Below, in pieces: positions 11,854 to 23,539 of a stretch of 64,000 bases of DNA. Origin of the DNA: Ananas comosus (Eukaryota > Streptophyta > Magnoliopsida > Poales > Bromeliaceae); NCBI RefSeq assembly GCF_001540865.1, contig NC_033641.1, positions 8,326,951 through 8,390,950 on the forward strand, read 5' to 3'. Under the pieces are notes generated by a model. That model ran no database searches and was not told the origin of the DNA. It worked only from the letters and a program-made list of their open reading frames with translations. Position 1 is the first letter of the stretch, and each line of letters opens with the position of its first letter. Position numbers and translations under genes: made by a program.

Positions 11854-14800
11854 TCAAGCCGCGCCGTCGAGGAGGCTCTCGCGGCTGCCCAACGGGCTCC
11901 CCCACGCCCGCTCCTTCCACATCCGCTCAACCTGCTCAAAGGTCAGGCCCTTCGTCTCCGGCACGAAGAGGAGCACGAAGACGAAAGCGAGCACGGCCAC
12001 CCCGGCGATGATTAGAAACGTCGCCGCCGTCCCCAGCACCGCCACGACGGAAAGGAAGATCTGCGCGACGATCAGGTTCGAGACCCAGTTGACGGTCGCG
12101 GACATCCCCCCGCACACCCCGCGGTACGCTTCGGGGTAGATCTCTGAGTTCACCGCCCACGGGACGGGCCCCATGCCGGGCGAGAAGGCGGCGATGTATA
12201 AAGCCAGGCCGGCCACCGCGAACCACCCGAGGCGGTTCCCGCACGCGGTGGAGGTGTGTAGAGCAGCCGAGCCACATAAGGCGGACGTGAGATCGGAGGA
12301 TTGGAGGAAGAAGGCTGCGGAGAGGATGAGGAGGGAGAGCGTGACGCCGGAGAGGCTGGTGAGGGCGAGGCGGCGGCGGCCGCAGCGGTCTATGAGAAGT
12401 ATGCCGACGACAGTGCCCACAGCGTTCATGGCCGCGACGATGAGGGAGAGGAGGAGGGCGAGCTGGTTGGAGGAGAAGCCCGCCATCTGGACGATCGTCG
12501 GGCTGTAGTACATGACCGTGTTGATCCCCGTGAATTGCTGGAACGCCTGCGACATGGATGAATTCATCTCAATGATTCTTTCAACCTTGTTATATGGAAA
12601 ATTGCTAGGATTTCCCCAAAGTTTCATCATCAATGAAATCTCAGTAGCTTCCGAAGTTGGAATGGTGGTGTGAAGTGGTTTTACTTCAGCGCCAATTTAA
12701 TGACGAAAAAATATGCAATTGGTTATGTTTACCATGAATGTTGCACTAAAATTTAGGCATTATCTATCCATTTGCAACAGGTTTCCTTTCGCCAATTCTA
12801 GAATTGTGTGTATAGGTCAGAAATTGCAAGAAAAGCTATAGTTTACGTATGCGAGTTTTTCTTATTTGATGAATTGAGCAAATGTGCACAAAGCGATTTA
12901 ATAGAATGTTGGACAATTTTTAACTTACCTGAAGGCCGGCTCCTGCGAAAAATGCGAGCCTTATTTCCTTTGACCGGAACACATCGAGATAACTGACCGA
13001 TTTCTTGGACCGATCATCGAGAGAGGAAACAGCAAGAAGATCGATCTCCTCCTCTAACCGGTCGGGGTCGTAGATCTTCGAGAGGACCTCGATAGCCCTA
13101 GCTTTCTCATTCTATACGCGAAGGAAAAGGTCAGAATGAGAGAATGAACTTCAAATGTGATAGCGCAAAGAGATATTCATTCGAAAGTAACAGTAAGCAA
13201 CCTTCCTGTAGAGCCAGCGAGGTGATTCAGGAAGAAAGAGCATCAGAATGAATTGTATGATTGCTGGTATCGCAGCGACTCCAAGCATCCAACGCCACGT
13301 CCCAGAAACCTGTCAAAGAGACATAGTTTATGTGATGGGTACGCATTGTACAGGGTAACTCGACCAAAGTCTATGTAGTCAAAGATAAAAACATAAAATC
13401 AACTTATTACACTTAAGTATTCCTGCAAAGACGACAACTTAGAAATGGACACAACTTCGCTGTGAAAATTGGTGATGTAGTGTAACCACAATTGGACATT
13501 ACGGTTATATGCGATAAGCTGAAGCACGACTGAGAAACGAGAGGACCTATAAAGATTTATAGACAAACATAAACTACTAAATGTTTTGATTCTTAAGTTT
13601 GAATCATCTCGAGCTAATTACGTAATCCCAAGAATCTTATTATTTTTTAACAGCATGTGAAACAAATTTAACAATATTCAACCCTTCAATCCCCGCCCAG
13701 GTAATGCAGAACAAGGTCTACTTAAATTTCCACGCCAACAATCACCTTAAATTCTCAAAGCATTGACATTTGTCTTACTTCAGCATAAATGCAGTTTAGT
13801 CATTTCACACTTTCTTCTTTTTTTCCTTTTTTTTTCCTTTTTTTTTGAGAAAAAGGTAGTCAATAGGCATAGTAATAAAAAAATATATATTTACTGTAAT
13901 AAAAACAAAAAAAAAAATTGTATACAGAACTATCTCCAAAACAATACAATTACAAACAAAATTGCGCTATCCAAAGCACTCAAAGATAATGAGAATAATG
14001 CGTATATTTATAAGGAAAAGGATCTAGCATTTTCACCGAGTGTTCAAAATCACCACTCACCAATACCAGGTAGCTGGTAAAGTGCCCCAGACATCCATTG
14101 CTGCTGTTGAGCGGAAGGTCAAACTTTCTTCATTGACATACAATTAGGGCTATAATATTAACTATCACCCACAACAATGTTAATGGTACCAAATTAAGAT
14201 CAATTTAAGGATTTCGAAAAAAAGAAAAACAATGTAACTTCCCATGAATTTTGGATAATATTATCCGTATGTCTAGAATGCATTGTTACAAATCAATTCA
14301 GAACTACTTTCGGTGCTTTTAACTAAATAATAAACAGCTTCCATTTGTTTAGATGCTAATGCTCGTCAGTTCGTGTCAGGAATGCAACTTGGAATACTGA
14401 TTACTGATGCTCCTTAAAACATTTGCAATGAAAAGGTCTTTTAAGCATTAACACGTCAAAGTATAGACGAAGTTGTAATACATGAAGCAACTTCAAATTG
14501 ACTCGAGCTTTTTAATTTTCCTGGGCTTCAAGAGTTGGGACATACGATTTATTTATCTAATTGGTTGAGGAAATTGCAGAATAAATATTAGACCAGTATC
14601 ACTTGCAATCGATAGGATAATTCCTCGCCATTTGTCATTGTCGCAAGATAGAGATCCTGAGCCAACCAAATAGCGTATAATATATATGTCTAAGAGAAAA
14701 CTTCGATGTCAATTCGGAGAATAAATTAAACAGATTGATCAGGGTTGAATGAACAAACAGTCATATATTTTATGTTGGTTCAGCATTGAATGGGGAAAAG

Positions 14801-16708
14801 GAGATACGAGTTTTTTTACCTCAGTGAAAGCAAGATTTACAAGGTAAGAGAGGAACTGCCCGCCGGTGATCATGAGCACATTAGTAGCCACTAACCCTCC
14901 TCTAATTTCCGAAGGTGCAGCTTCTGCGATATAAACTGGGGCCGTAACTGACGCTATTCCCACCCCCAAACCGACGAGGAGTCTCCCAAGAATGAGAACA
15001 TATGGGTCAGGTGCGGCACACATGATAAGCGATCCAACAGTGAAGACCACATCAGCAAGAAGGGTAGCCTTCTTGCGCCCATAAGCATCATTTACCCATC
15101 CACCCCCCGCGGCCCCGATCATGGCTCCAACTAATGCCATACTTACAATTGTTTCCTGGGAAGTATTATAACCTTTAATTACTTCGAATTCAGAAAACTG
15201 TGTCAACATCGGTTAAATTCTAACATTCTCGTTCAAATAAGAAAATTCTGCCAAGTAACAGAATTTTCATTTAGATTACACAATATTACATTAAAAAAGT
15301 TAATCATACCGTTACTTTTAGTCAAAGAGATAATTAATTTAAACATACTGCGAGGTTAGGTAGTAAATCAGAATTATTAAACTTCAGGTATCCATTTCAA
15401 ATTGCGTCACAGCTCAAATAATGTCTGCAAGTATTTATTCAACATATAAACATCTGAGAACTCTGAAAGGGAGACGGAAATGTACTTGTAAGACATAATT
15501 GTCATTGACTGCCTTAAAATCATCGCGGATATATAGAAGTGCTCCAGATATCACACCTGAAGATCAAGAATCCATCACCGAAAAAAAGTTACTTCGACGA
15601 ATTTACCCTCTGAGGGATTTTGTAGTTAATTGTTCTCAATGAAAAAAATTACATGACATCATGTGAAACTAGTAATTGTAAAAATCTCGTGACAGGCTAA
15701 ATACAGGACAACATTTTTAACGAATAAATCATCACCAATCGCTATGTTAATTCTGACAAAACAGTGAACCAAACAGATCAAAGAGAAAAAAATAAAGACT
15801 AAAAAAGAGAGCGAAAAGTTAAGCACTTTTATTTTATAAGAACTGAAATACTGATCAGAAAGCAACATGAATTCGGTCCAGAACAGATATCCGGAAATCG
15901 AAACATGCTAGGTTTGAAACCTTCTTAATAGGTATGCAAATAAGAATCAGATATTAGGCCCGCATTTATTACTAGTATATAAAATGTAGCAAATATAGTT
16001 GTCCAGAATATTGTAGGGATGAGATATATTGATCTATTTCCAGATAAAAAACCTAAAATGATATCAATATCTGGATAAGTGTATCCAAATATAGAAAACA
16101 AAGCCAGATTCATGCCAGATAAGTGAATCTTAATTCCATTTCCAGCAAAACTAGGATCAAGAAATTGAATTGAAAAAATTGACATCCTACTAACTTTCAC
16201 ACAGAATCAAACATAACCCAGAAGTAAATTGAAGTAACTTTTTTAGAGTTTCAAATTTTACTGTGTTATACGATTAAACTCGGTAAAGTTCCAAGTTTTA
16301 CTGTGTTATATAAATCATAAGGCAAACTCAGAAAAATTAGTTTCCGCCTACTTTCGGAGATGGCAAAAGACGATAACAGTTCAATTAGATGCAACATGAA
16401 TATATTTAGAGAACAAATACTGCATATAAATCAATTACAAACAAAAGTAAACGTTGTTAAGCCCTTCATTTGCATCAACATTTGACAAAAAGAATATACA
16501 TGTAATTCCACTCAAAATTCGAACTTCAGCGCAATTTTTTACTACAAGAACGAAGATTTGTACCTGTATCATACCCAAAAAGCAACCCACCGATCCCCGC
16601 GGTAACTGTGAGCCCTAGCACATACCCATTACTGAAGAAGGACATGTCCCTCTTTGCTGGGGAATCCAAAATCCCCGAACTCCCTGGCATCGAGAAATCG
16701 ATCGTCAT
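11854..16708 (-). CDS. INT1: Inositol transporter 1 (INT1), six exons, complete
   Basis: Major-facilitator sugar/inositol porter, H+/myo-inositol symporter of the INT1 branch; the Arabidopsis ortholog exports inositol from the vacuole. Exons on the minus strand: 16708-16564, 15556-15486, 15155-14820, 13309-13202, 13111-12929, 12546-11854. All introns are GT-AG, phases agree, and the product is 511 aa (Arabidopsis protein 509). Visible motifs: [20 protein letters not shown] (TM1), GRKK at 98-101 in the first cytosolic loop, PESPRW at 211-216, FQQFTGIN near 283-290, the symmetric GRRR near 337-340, and PETKGLT at 477-483. The 6-codon upstream in-frame ATG at 16726 is an alternative start; 16708 fits the family N-terminus. 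The INT2/INT4-type cysteine-rich extracellular (PSI) domain is absent. The C-terminus has ESLLD, resembling the acidic dileucine tonoplast signal. The last exon is far more GC-rich than the others. Confidence 0.96.
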
Positions 16709-16758
16709 CTTCTCCCTTTCGCCCAATCCAATAAATTCAGCTAAAAAATCCTAGCTTT

Positions 16759-17226
16759 TTAAGAACCCTAGTGCCGAAATCGTATCAAACTTGCCCCAAA
16801 TTCTACCAATTTGAAGAGAAATCGAACCACAAAAATTTGTAGCTTCCTTAAAAGTAGGAATTCGAAAGCGGTTTGACCAACTTCTTTTCCAACTCTTCCT
16901 CAAAAATCCAACCCTTTTACGAACCCTAATGCTCAAATCGCATCAAATTCGAGCCAAATTCTACGAATTTCAACCGAAAAACGGCTCCTCCTCCAAAAAC
17001 CCTAAATTGGAAAGTAGTATTAGATTCGGGAAACGAAATCGAGCTAAAAAAATTTCTAGCTTCGTCGAAAATACGACTTCAAAAGCGCTTATAATCAACT
17101 CCGTTTCCAACTTTCCTTCTCCTTTTATCTACCTCAAAAATACCAAAAAATTCGACCTCTTTAAGAACCAAAGAGCCCAAAACGCATCAAATTCGCCCCA
17201 AATTCTACCAAATTGAAGCGAAAAAT
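16759..17226 (-). repeat. Three diverged copies of a 65-bp motif upstream of INT1
   Basis: Motifs at about 16759-16823, 16917-16981 and 17161-17226 share AAGAACCC(T/A), AATCGCATCAAATTCG, CCAAATTCTACCAA and TTGAAG. Each is preceded by a CTCAAAAAT-type word. They lie just upstream of the INT1 start codon, in leader or promoter. Two contain the telo-box-like ACCCTA. ORFs across the region are not supported as genes. Confidence 0.75.
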
Positions 17227-17429
17227 TGCCCAAAATCGGAAGGAAGGATCGGATTTGGGAAACAAAATCCAACTTTTCCTCTCTCCCCTTTTTTTCCGCT
17301 CGATTTAATTTAATTTTCTTACTAAACGCGTGAGAGAGAAACATGAGAAAAAGAGGAGGGAGCGCTAAATATATAATGGAGACGAGAGTGTTATATACAC
17401 TCCCATTTTTCGATGGCCTTTTTTTTTGG

Positions 17430-17845
17430 TAAAATTGCACTTCGAGGACGTAAAGTTTCACTATATTCAACTAGGTTCTAAAACTCTTAATTTGATCTCA
17501 TTTTAGTCCCTAGAAGCTATTGCTTTAATTGTCCAATTTTAAATTTTTTTTAGAAAACGGTAACATACTACGGCTTTGTTCATTAAAAAAAAATTACGGA
17601 CTACTTGGTTTCTCAAAAAAATGTGAAAAAAAATAATTCAATTTAAAAAAGTTTTCCATAGAAACTTTTTTTTCAGCTTTTCCTCCATTTGGTTTAAAAA
17701 AATATTTTAAAAAAAGGTTTATAGATTTTATAGAAAATTAGTGTTTATGTTTTTATAAAAAAATAAAAATGCTATTTTTTATAAAATTTAGGAAAAGTTT
17801 TTAAAAAATTTTCTACACCAATCACCACGTTCTTTGTCACGTAGG
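17430..17845. other. Non-coding upstream of INT1
   Basis: AT-rich with homopolymers. The GGTAAAATTGCACTTCGAGG word resembles element ends seen near 47880 and 62800, so old mobile DNA is likely. No gene seen. Confidence 0.35.
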
Positions 17846-18306
17846 AGTCGTTTGCTTAGATGTAATTACAATTGCAGTATAGTTAGAGATGCATACAGTT
17901 AAAAATGTAGCAATTATAACTACATGCATCCTGTTTGGTTAAATGTAGTAAAAAGCACTGCAACTATAAATAAGTTGTTTGGTTGCATGCAATTGAGAAA
18001 TGATTTTTAAAATTTTATTATTTTATATATATGATGATAAAATTACCTCCAATATATATATATAGTTTAAAAATTAATTAGGAAGGTAGGCTTACTTTTT
18101 GCTTAAAGTTATTCTCTCCAACTAATGTAGTTGGAACTGCGGTTAATTTAAGTATAATTCCAACTGCTGCAGTTGGGCATCCTTCTGCAGTTCCTACTGT
18201 AGCAATTGGAGTTCAATTATATCAAATAAAACATTGAATTTATATTTGCATATAATTATAATTGCAGTACAGTTGTAACTACATATAACCATATAACCAA
18301 ATAGCT
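17846..18306. mobile_element. MITE family 3, copy upstream of INT1
   Basis: Shares GTAGCAATTATAACTACATG, ACAATTGCAGTA and the CATATAACCAAATAG end with 11041-11445. The left and right parts are related in inverse orientation (GATGTAATTACAATTGCAGT against ATTATAATTGCAGTACAGTT). No ORF. Confidence 0.6.
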
Positions 18307-18513
18307 TTTTATGTTAGAAGTGTAAAAATATGACGTAGGATATTGGAATTAAAATATACGATAGAATAAATAATCAATAAATATATATAATGCATAAGTA
18401 TATAGATCACTGGATGTAAGCAACAGTCTATTTTTCTTGGGTGAATTTGATTTGCACTATTCTTTTAAGATTCTCGGCAATCCAACAAAATTATTATATA
18501 TAGAGAGAGAGAG

Positions 18514-19575
18514 AGAGTTGGGCTAAAAATGCAATCGGTAGTAAACAGACTCTATTGCCATTCATTTATTTTTGATGATGGAGCCTCTAAATCAACAATC
18601 GGTATCGTTAAACATGATCTATACTTGTGAGACCACAGGTAGTCCTATATGTAAGATATAATAGAGTTAAAACTCTTAATCCAGTTTAAGTATCTTGGAT
18701 GGTGGTTAGGTCCAAGAGGTTAAGAAAATTAAGCGTGTTGGATGGAAGTAGTTCTAGAATGGGTAACCCCCTGGAAAGTTGGAGCATCACAATTAGTATC
18801 AGAGCCAAAAGTATGAGATGAGTCTCGGCTGAGTCAGCATTGTACAGTGGGGAGAGCGAAACTCTCATGCTGTTGACTATAGTGGGTGAAGTGCAACTCA
18901 TCACAAGATCGGTTTAGCCTAGCTAGACGAGTCTCACATCGCCTAATACTTGTGAGTTTGAACTTGACGAGGACGTCAGGTCTTAAGGAAGGGAGAATGT
19001 GAGACCACAGTTAGTGCTATATATAAGATATAATAAGACTAAAACTCTTAACTCAACTTAAATATTTTGGGTGGTTGTTAAGCCCAAGAAGTTAATAGAG
19101 TTAAACGTGCTAGAACGGAAATAGCTCTAGGATGGGTAACCCCCTGGGAAGTTGGGGCGTCACAATACCAGTTGATACCTAGATACAAATTTTCAAATCT
19201 TTTTGACATCCTTGGCAAAAGTTTCAAAATTTATAATTTTAATGGTCCGTATGAAACGTTTTCTCGTTTAACAGCGTGAATATATCCAAATAAATTGAAT
19301 TTTGGTTAAAATTTTTTTGAACTATTTAAAATAAGATCTATACTCTTAATTTTCATTACAAAACTCTCATCATCACTTTTTAAAGCATATTCATTTTTAG
19401 CCGTTCATTTTTGTGTCCACTTGATGAAAAAGAGAATGATATGGAAAAAGTATTAACTAGATGCTTCAAGTGGTATAAATCATATTCGATGATGCCGATC
19501 ATCGATTTAGAGACTCCATCATCGGAAACAAATAGGTGGCAACAAAACTTATTTGCTACTAATAACATTCCAACT
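18514..19575. mobile_element. Foldback element interrupted by a Cassandra TRIM
   Basis: The left arm (about 18530-18625) and right arm (about 19470-19575) are inverted relatives: GATGATGGAGCCTCTAAATC and CAATCGGTATCGTTAAACAT on the left appear as the complement of GATTTAGAGACTCCATCATC and GATGCCGATCATCG on the right. Removing the TRIM and one target copy restores a continuous element of about 520 bp. No coding capacity. Confidence 0.7.
18626..19164 (+). mobile_element. Cassandra-type TRIM retrotransposon, complete
   Basis: Two 166-167 bp direct repeats, 18626-18791 and 18998-19164, begin TGTGAGACCACAG and end TCACA. Each contains a 5S rRNA-like 3' half (GTTAA(G/A)CGTGCT then TAG(A/G)ATGGGTAACCCCCTGG), the defining trait of Cassandra LTRs. 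A primer binding site (TTAGTATCAGAGCC, 18793-18806) resembling the initiator-tRNA-Met site follows the 5' LTR, and a purine tract (AAGGAAGGGAGAA) precedes the 3' LTR. Flanks ATACT/ATACC are a 5-bp target duplication with one mismatch. The internal region is about 206 bp and codes for nothing. Confidence 0.92.
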
Positions 19576-20507
19576 CAACTCTATATATATAAGTAATAAC
19601 AGACTAAATTCTCATCAAATGAATTAATCAGTGATATTGGTTTCATATAGAAATGAGACAGCCCCAACATAATAAATTAATAATCTTATTCATTTGAGAG
19701 ATGATCGATATCCTTCGATTAAAATCTTATTTTCTGATTTTGGATGGATTTGTTGTTACGACATGTGCTTTCTGAATCTTTCTATTTTATATAAAATTAT
19801 GAAATATTGTTTAAGCAAATTTGTTGTTAAATTAGCTTTGGTTTTGAATCGATTTGTTGTTTAAATGAATTTGTTGTTCCTGATAATCCTTTGCGGTGGC
19901 GTGAACCAAAAATATCCTTCATAGAAAATATATATATAAAGAATAAAATTCTGTGAGCACTATTCACTTAAAATTGAATTATCAAACTGACATAATTCAG
20001 TTTTTCAGTTTAAATGATTCAGTTTAATTTCAAAATTTCGATTTTAGGTGTTTAGTTCGAATGTCTAATTTAAAACCCAAATCGGCCGAATTAAATGATT
20101 AATTGAGTTAATATATTCTTTTTTAGACTGAAAATTGAACTACACATTATCTTTAAAAATATTTTTAAAAATAGAATTATTTTTTTATTTAGTCAAACAA
20201 AATTTGTGCTTTTTTTATTTTTTTCATAATTCTTTTAATATAAATTAAATTTGTATATAAATGATTCAAATTTTTTAAATCGACAAATCTCAATTATTGA
20301 CTATATTTTAATCTGTAAAGCTCAACTTAGAATGACTCAAACCAAACAAACCGATCGAACCGAACCAAAAAATTGTAATTCTATTGATTTCAATTTGGAG
20401 TAATAGTTCGGTCGATTCGGTTTAGAAAATTATAAAATCAATAAATTCGGTTCGATCCATTACTTCACTGCAAACCGACCAAATCGACCAATTGCTCTAC
20501 CTGAGGG
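19576..20507. other. Non-coding, no gene seen
   Basis: Contains degenerate direct words (AACCGAACCAAA, TTCGGTCGATTCGG near 20350-20480) of the kind found in old hAT-like element interiors. No gene. Confidence 0.4.
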
Positions 20508-21470
20508 GGTGTTTAGTTTGGCGTAAAACGATCCAATTTCAATATGAAAAATACTTTTCTGCTTGTTAGATAGGATGTAAAAATATTTTTACGAATTTCG
20601 GAAAAAATTGAAACTTTCGTTTTTCATCATTTTTTAGTAAAAAACGAAAACTCAAACTGCTTAAAATTTCTTTCATTCATTTTTTTTCCAATGTTGTTAC
20701 ATTTTTTATTATTAAATGTGAATTTTAATTTTTATAACCCTTGCATGAAGATGACATAACCTATATTCTAGCATTTATGGTTACAAAAATGATAAGCTAT
20801 GCATTCACTTAACTTGCATTCATTCATACAACCATGAGATTTAATGTGTATATTTAGTGCTCGTGCCATTCTCTTCCACTCCTATAACTCTTCACCATTT
20901 AACTCTTGTAACTTTCACATTTAATTAGAATGTTAATATCGTATAACTTCTAATCCTATAAACCTATATATAGAGGGACTTTTCTATGCACTTCAACACA
21001 CAGTATACAATAACGAAAACTACAATATCTATTTGAGAGAGAGAAGGTTAAAAAAAGATGTTTTTTTTTTTTGTGAAGCTTTGAGCTCATCTATTTATAC
21101 AAAGTTGGTAAAGCCACACGACGAGAGTCGAGCAGTTGTATCCTGGAGGGACAAGCCAGTATTCTACTACATTGGTTAAAAGGGTTCGCCAACCGTAAAG
21201 AGCTTGAATCTTCTTAAAGAGAGTGAGATTTTCGTATCTCGACTTGATCGACTTGTTGACACTTTTTAAATTATTTTATAGCTAATCTCTATTTTTTTAA
21301 TATATACACCAACAATCAAATAAATATATATATTTTTTCTTTCAACTAAACAAATATTTTTTTTTTAACAAATCAAACACTACAAAAAAAAAAAAAATTA
21401 CAAAAAATTACAAAAAAATTTTTTATGAAAAATTATTTTTCAGGATTTTATGTTGAGCCAAATGGATCCT
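20508..21470. mobile_element. Possible MITE-like element, AT-rich
   Basis: Starts GGGGGTGTTTAGTTTGGCGT and ends TTATGTTGAGCCAAATGG, a 'GTTTGG...CCAAA' terminal pattern. The interior has long A/T homopolymers and no ORF of interest. Target duplication not resolved. Confidence 0.35.
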
Positions 21471-21825
21471 TAGATAGCATTGCAATTTATTATTATTTTT
21501 TGTTTTTTTGTTATTTATTATTGTGTTTGTTGATGAGAGCAAAGCGTGGATTGGGATAAAAGAGGGTGAATATATCGGGAACAAAAAAAAGAAACAACGC
21601 TGTGTTCTCCGAACAGCAAACAGCGTGTTTTTAGGCTCATATTCATAGTAATCCAACGTTCTGGAAACTTCTCTTATGTATAAAAATAAAAAAATAAAAA
21701 GAGTACTAAAAATTTAGCACTTTTGTAGATAGGCACCTAGACTTTTTAATAATTAGTTTTTGTTAGTATTTTATGCTATAGGAGAAGGCCAACTTCAAAA
21801 AAAAAAAAAAACAAAGAAAAACTTT

Positions 21826-23295
21826 TAATGCTTTTAAATCTGCCAAAAAATTAAAAATAGTGTATTTAGCACTGCACTCCCAAATTAGGTCTAAATTGAA
21901 TTAAATACGGAATTCGAAGTAGAGAATTGAACGACGGCTGAAATATTGCAATAGAAAGAAATTATTTGTGTAAGATTTATAACAGGTTTGGATTGAGTTA
22001 GTTGAATTTGAATTATAAATTTGTTGGTGCCACAAAAATGGTGCCACGTGGAAGAGCAGGTTATGTCACATGAACGGAACAAAAAAATTCACACACGGAG
22101 CCATACGTAGTACACCTGGAGCAACCAAAAACACGCATGAAACCGAAAAGTAGTTTTAAACGAAACCGAAGACGTGGGAGAGAATGGCCAAAAATACGAT
22201 CCGAGGAAATGGGGGAGGTAGCCGAAATACATCCCCACGATAAAAAATAACGGAATAACGGCAGATAGGATTATTATAAGTAAACAAAACTTGCCTACAC
22301 AACGATTTTTTTCGTGTACAAGATACCACCGCATTTTCATTTTCTTTAATTTTTTGCAATTACCGCTTTCCTAGAAGTAGTCTGTTATCATAAATTTAGT
22401 TTTTTTTGCGGCAGATCTTATTGTTATTTTAGTTTTTTTTAACTTAGTAGGCTAAATTAGCAGTAGGATTCATTTCTATTACAAACCCCTGTATTTCAAA
22501 ATCCTTTTCGCGAAATAAAGACAAGCTACTCGGCTCATCTTCAGCCGAGCAAAGTAATACATACTCGAGTGCTCGGACTCGACTGAGCAGATCCTTTCTC
22601 AACCTATCGCTTGATTAGTTTTGGGCGCAATTCGAGAGTCACCATCAGGAGCCGATCCTTCTTCCGACTCGCTTCCTAAGAGGGAATTTTAACCGAATCA
22701 ACAGTCAGGGAATTCAGCTCGCAACATACTTTGAAATGAATGGCTAAAATATTATATTATAAAAAAGTACATGTGTACGGCTTATAAATTACAATTTGTG
22801 ATGGATACTAGCGAGCTCTATCTAAAGCTGAACTGTGGAGAGTATCCAGATAATTTCAAAATCGAATCCTAATTTGGTATAAAAATTATTCAGAAAAATG
22901 AATGTACAAATAAATAAAAAAAAGACAATAATACTGCTTGTACACTTTATAGCATGGATGTAAAACTTACACTTCGTCTTTTTTTGATCCACATTTACAA
23001 CTTATTAAGTTTTTTTCACAATTTTTAGAAATATAAATGAGTTTTATACATATTTGGATTCAAGGGTATAAAATTGGAAAATAAATGAAAAAAAAAAAAA
23101 AATTGATGTATCGCTTTTGTACTCCAAAGGATGGTTAGACAATGCCACGTGTTGATATCACATTGGATGAAAAAGCTGGATGCTGTTGCTAGTAGAGATA
23201 AGATTTATGCGGACACGTCCCTGCAACGTATCATTAAAAAACGTAACAACTCTCAACAGAGACCCAATCCTGATCACGTGGAAAAGATTAAAAAG
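21826..23295 (+). repeat. Duplicated segment, copy A (contains solo LTR A)
   Basis: Homologous, same orientation, to 29335-30405 plus 31990-32133. Homology starts near CTGCCAAAAAATTAAAAATA and continues past the LTR through GTGATGGATAC(A)CTAGCGAGCTC to TGCGGACACGTCC and GATCACGTGGAAAAGAT. In copy B it is split by later insertions. No gene. Confidence 0.8.
22022..22726 (+). mobile_element. Solo LTR A (TGTTG...CAACA)
   Basis: 705 bp starting TGTTGGTGCCACA and ending GCTCGCAACA, the inverted TG..CA termini of an LTR. It contains GTCACCATCAGGAGCCGAT and CTCGGCTCATCTTCAGCCGA. Related LTRs are at 29545-30243 (same strand) and 32470-32842 plus 37537-38015 (minus strand). No internal retrotransposon domain adjoins it. 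Superfamily cannot be assigned from the LTR alone. Confidence 0.75.
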
Positions 23296-23466
23296 GAAGG
23301 GTTAATTGCCTATAGGTCCCTATATATATATACATCCCGTTTGGTTCGGGTATAAAGGGGGGATATCCCCCTTATCCCCCCTTTATACCCAAACAAAAAG
23401 AAAGTTTGGTGGGAACAAGTGTTCCCACCAAACCGGGTTGTACCGGGTCCACCCCCTGGTACAAGG

Positions 23467-23469
<3 letters not shown>

Positions 23470-23522
<53 letters not shown>
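23470..23522. repeat. GA microsatellite
   Basis: About 26 uninterrupted GA units. The same position in the related element at 28398-28998 also carries a GA run, so the repeat is an inherent part of this element family. Confidence 0.95.
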
Positions 23523-23525
<3 letters not shown>

Positions 23526-23539
23526 GTTTTATTTTAAAN

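Noticed and set aside
18680..19164. 5S rRNA gene or fragment
   Set aside because: Only the 3' half of 5S is present, twice, inside LTRs with primer site and target duplications; this is a Cassandra TRIM.
23470..23522. Coding sequence with RERERE repeats
   Set aside because: Translation of a GA microsatellite next to an N; the retrotransposon ORF starts after the N.
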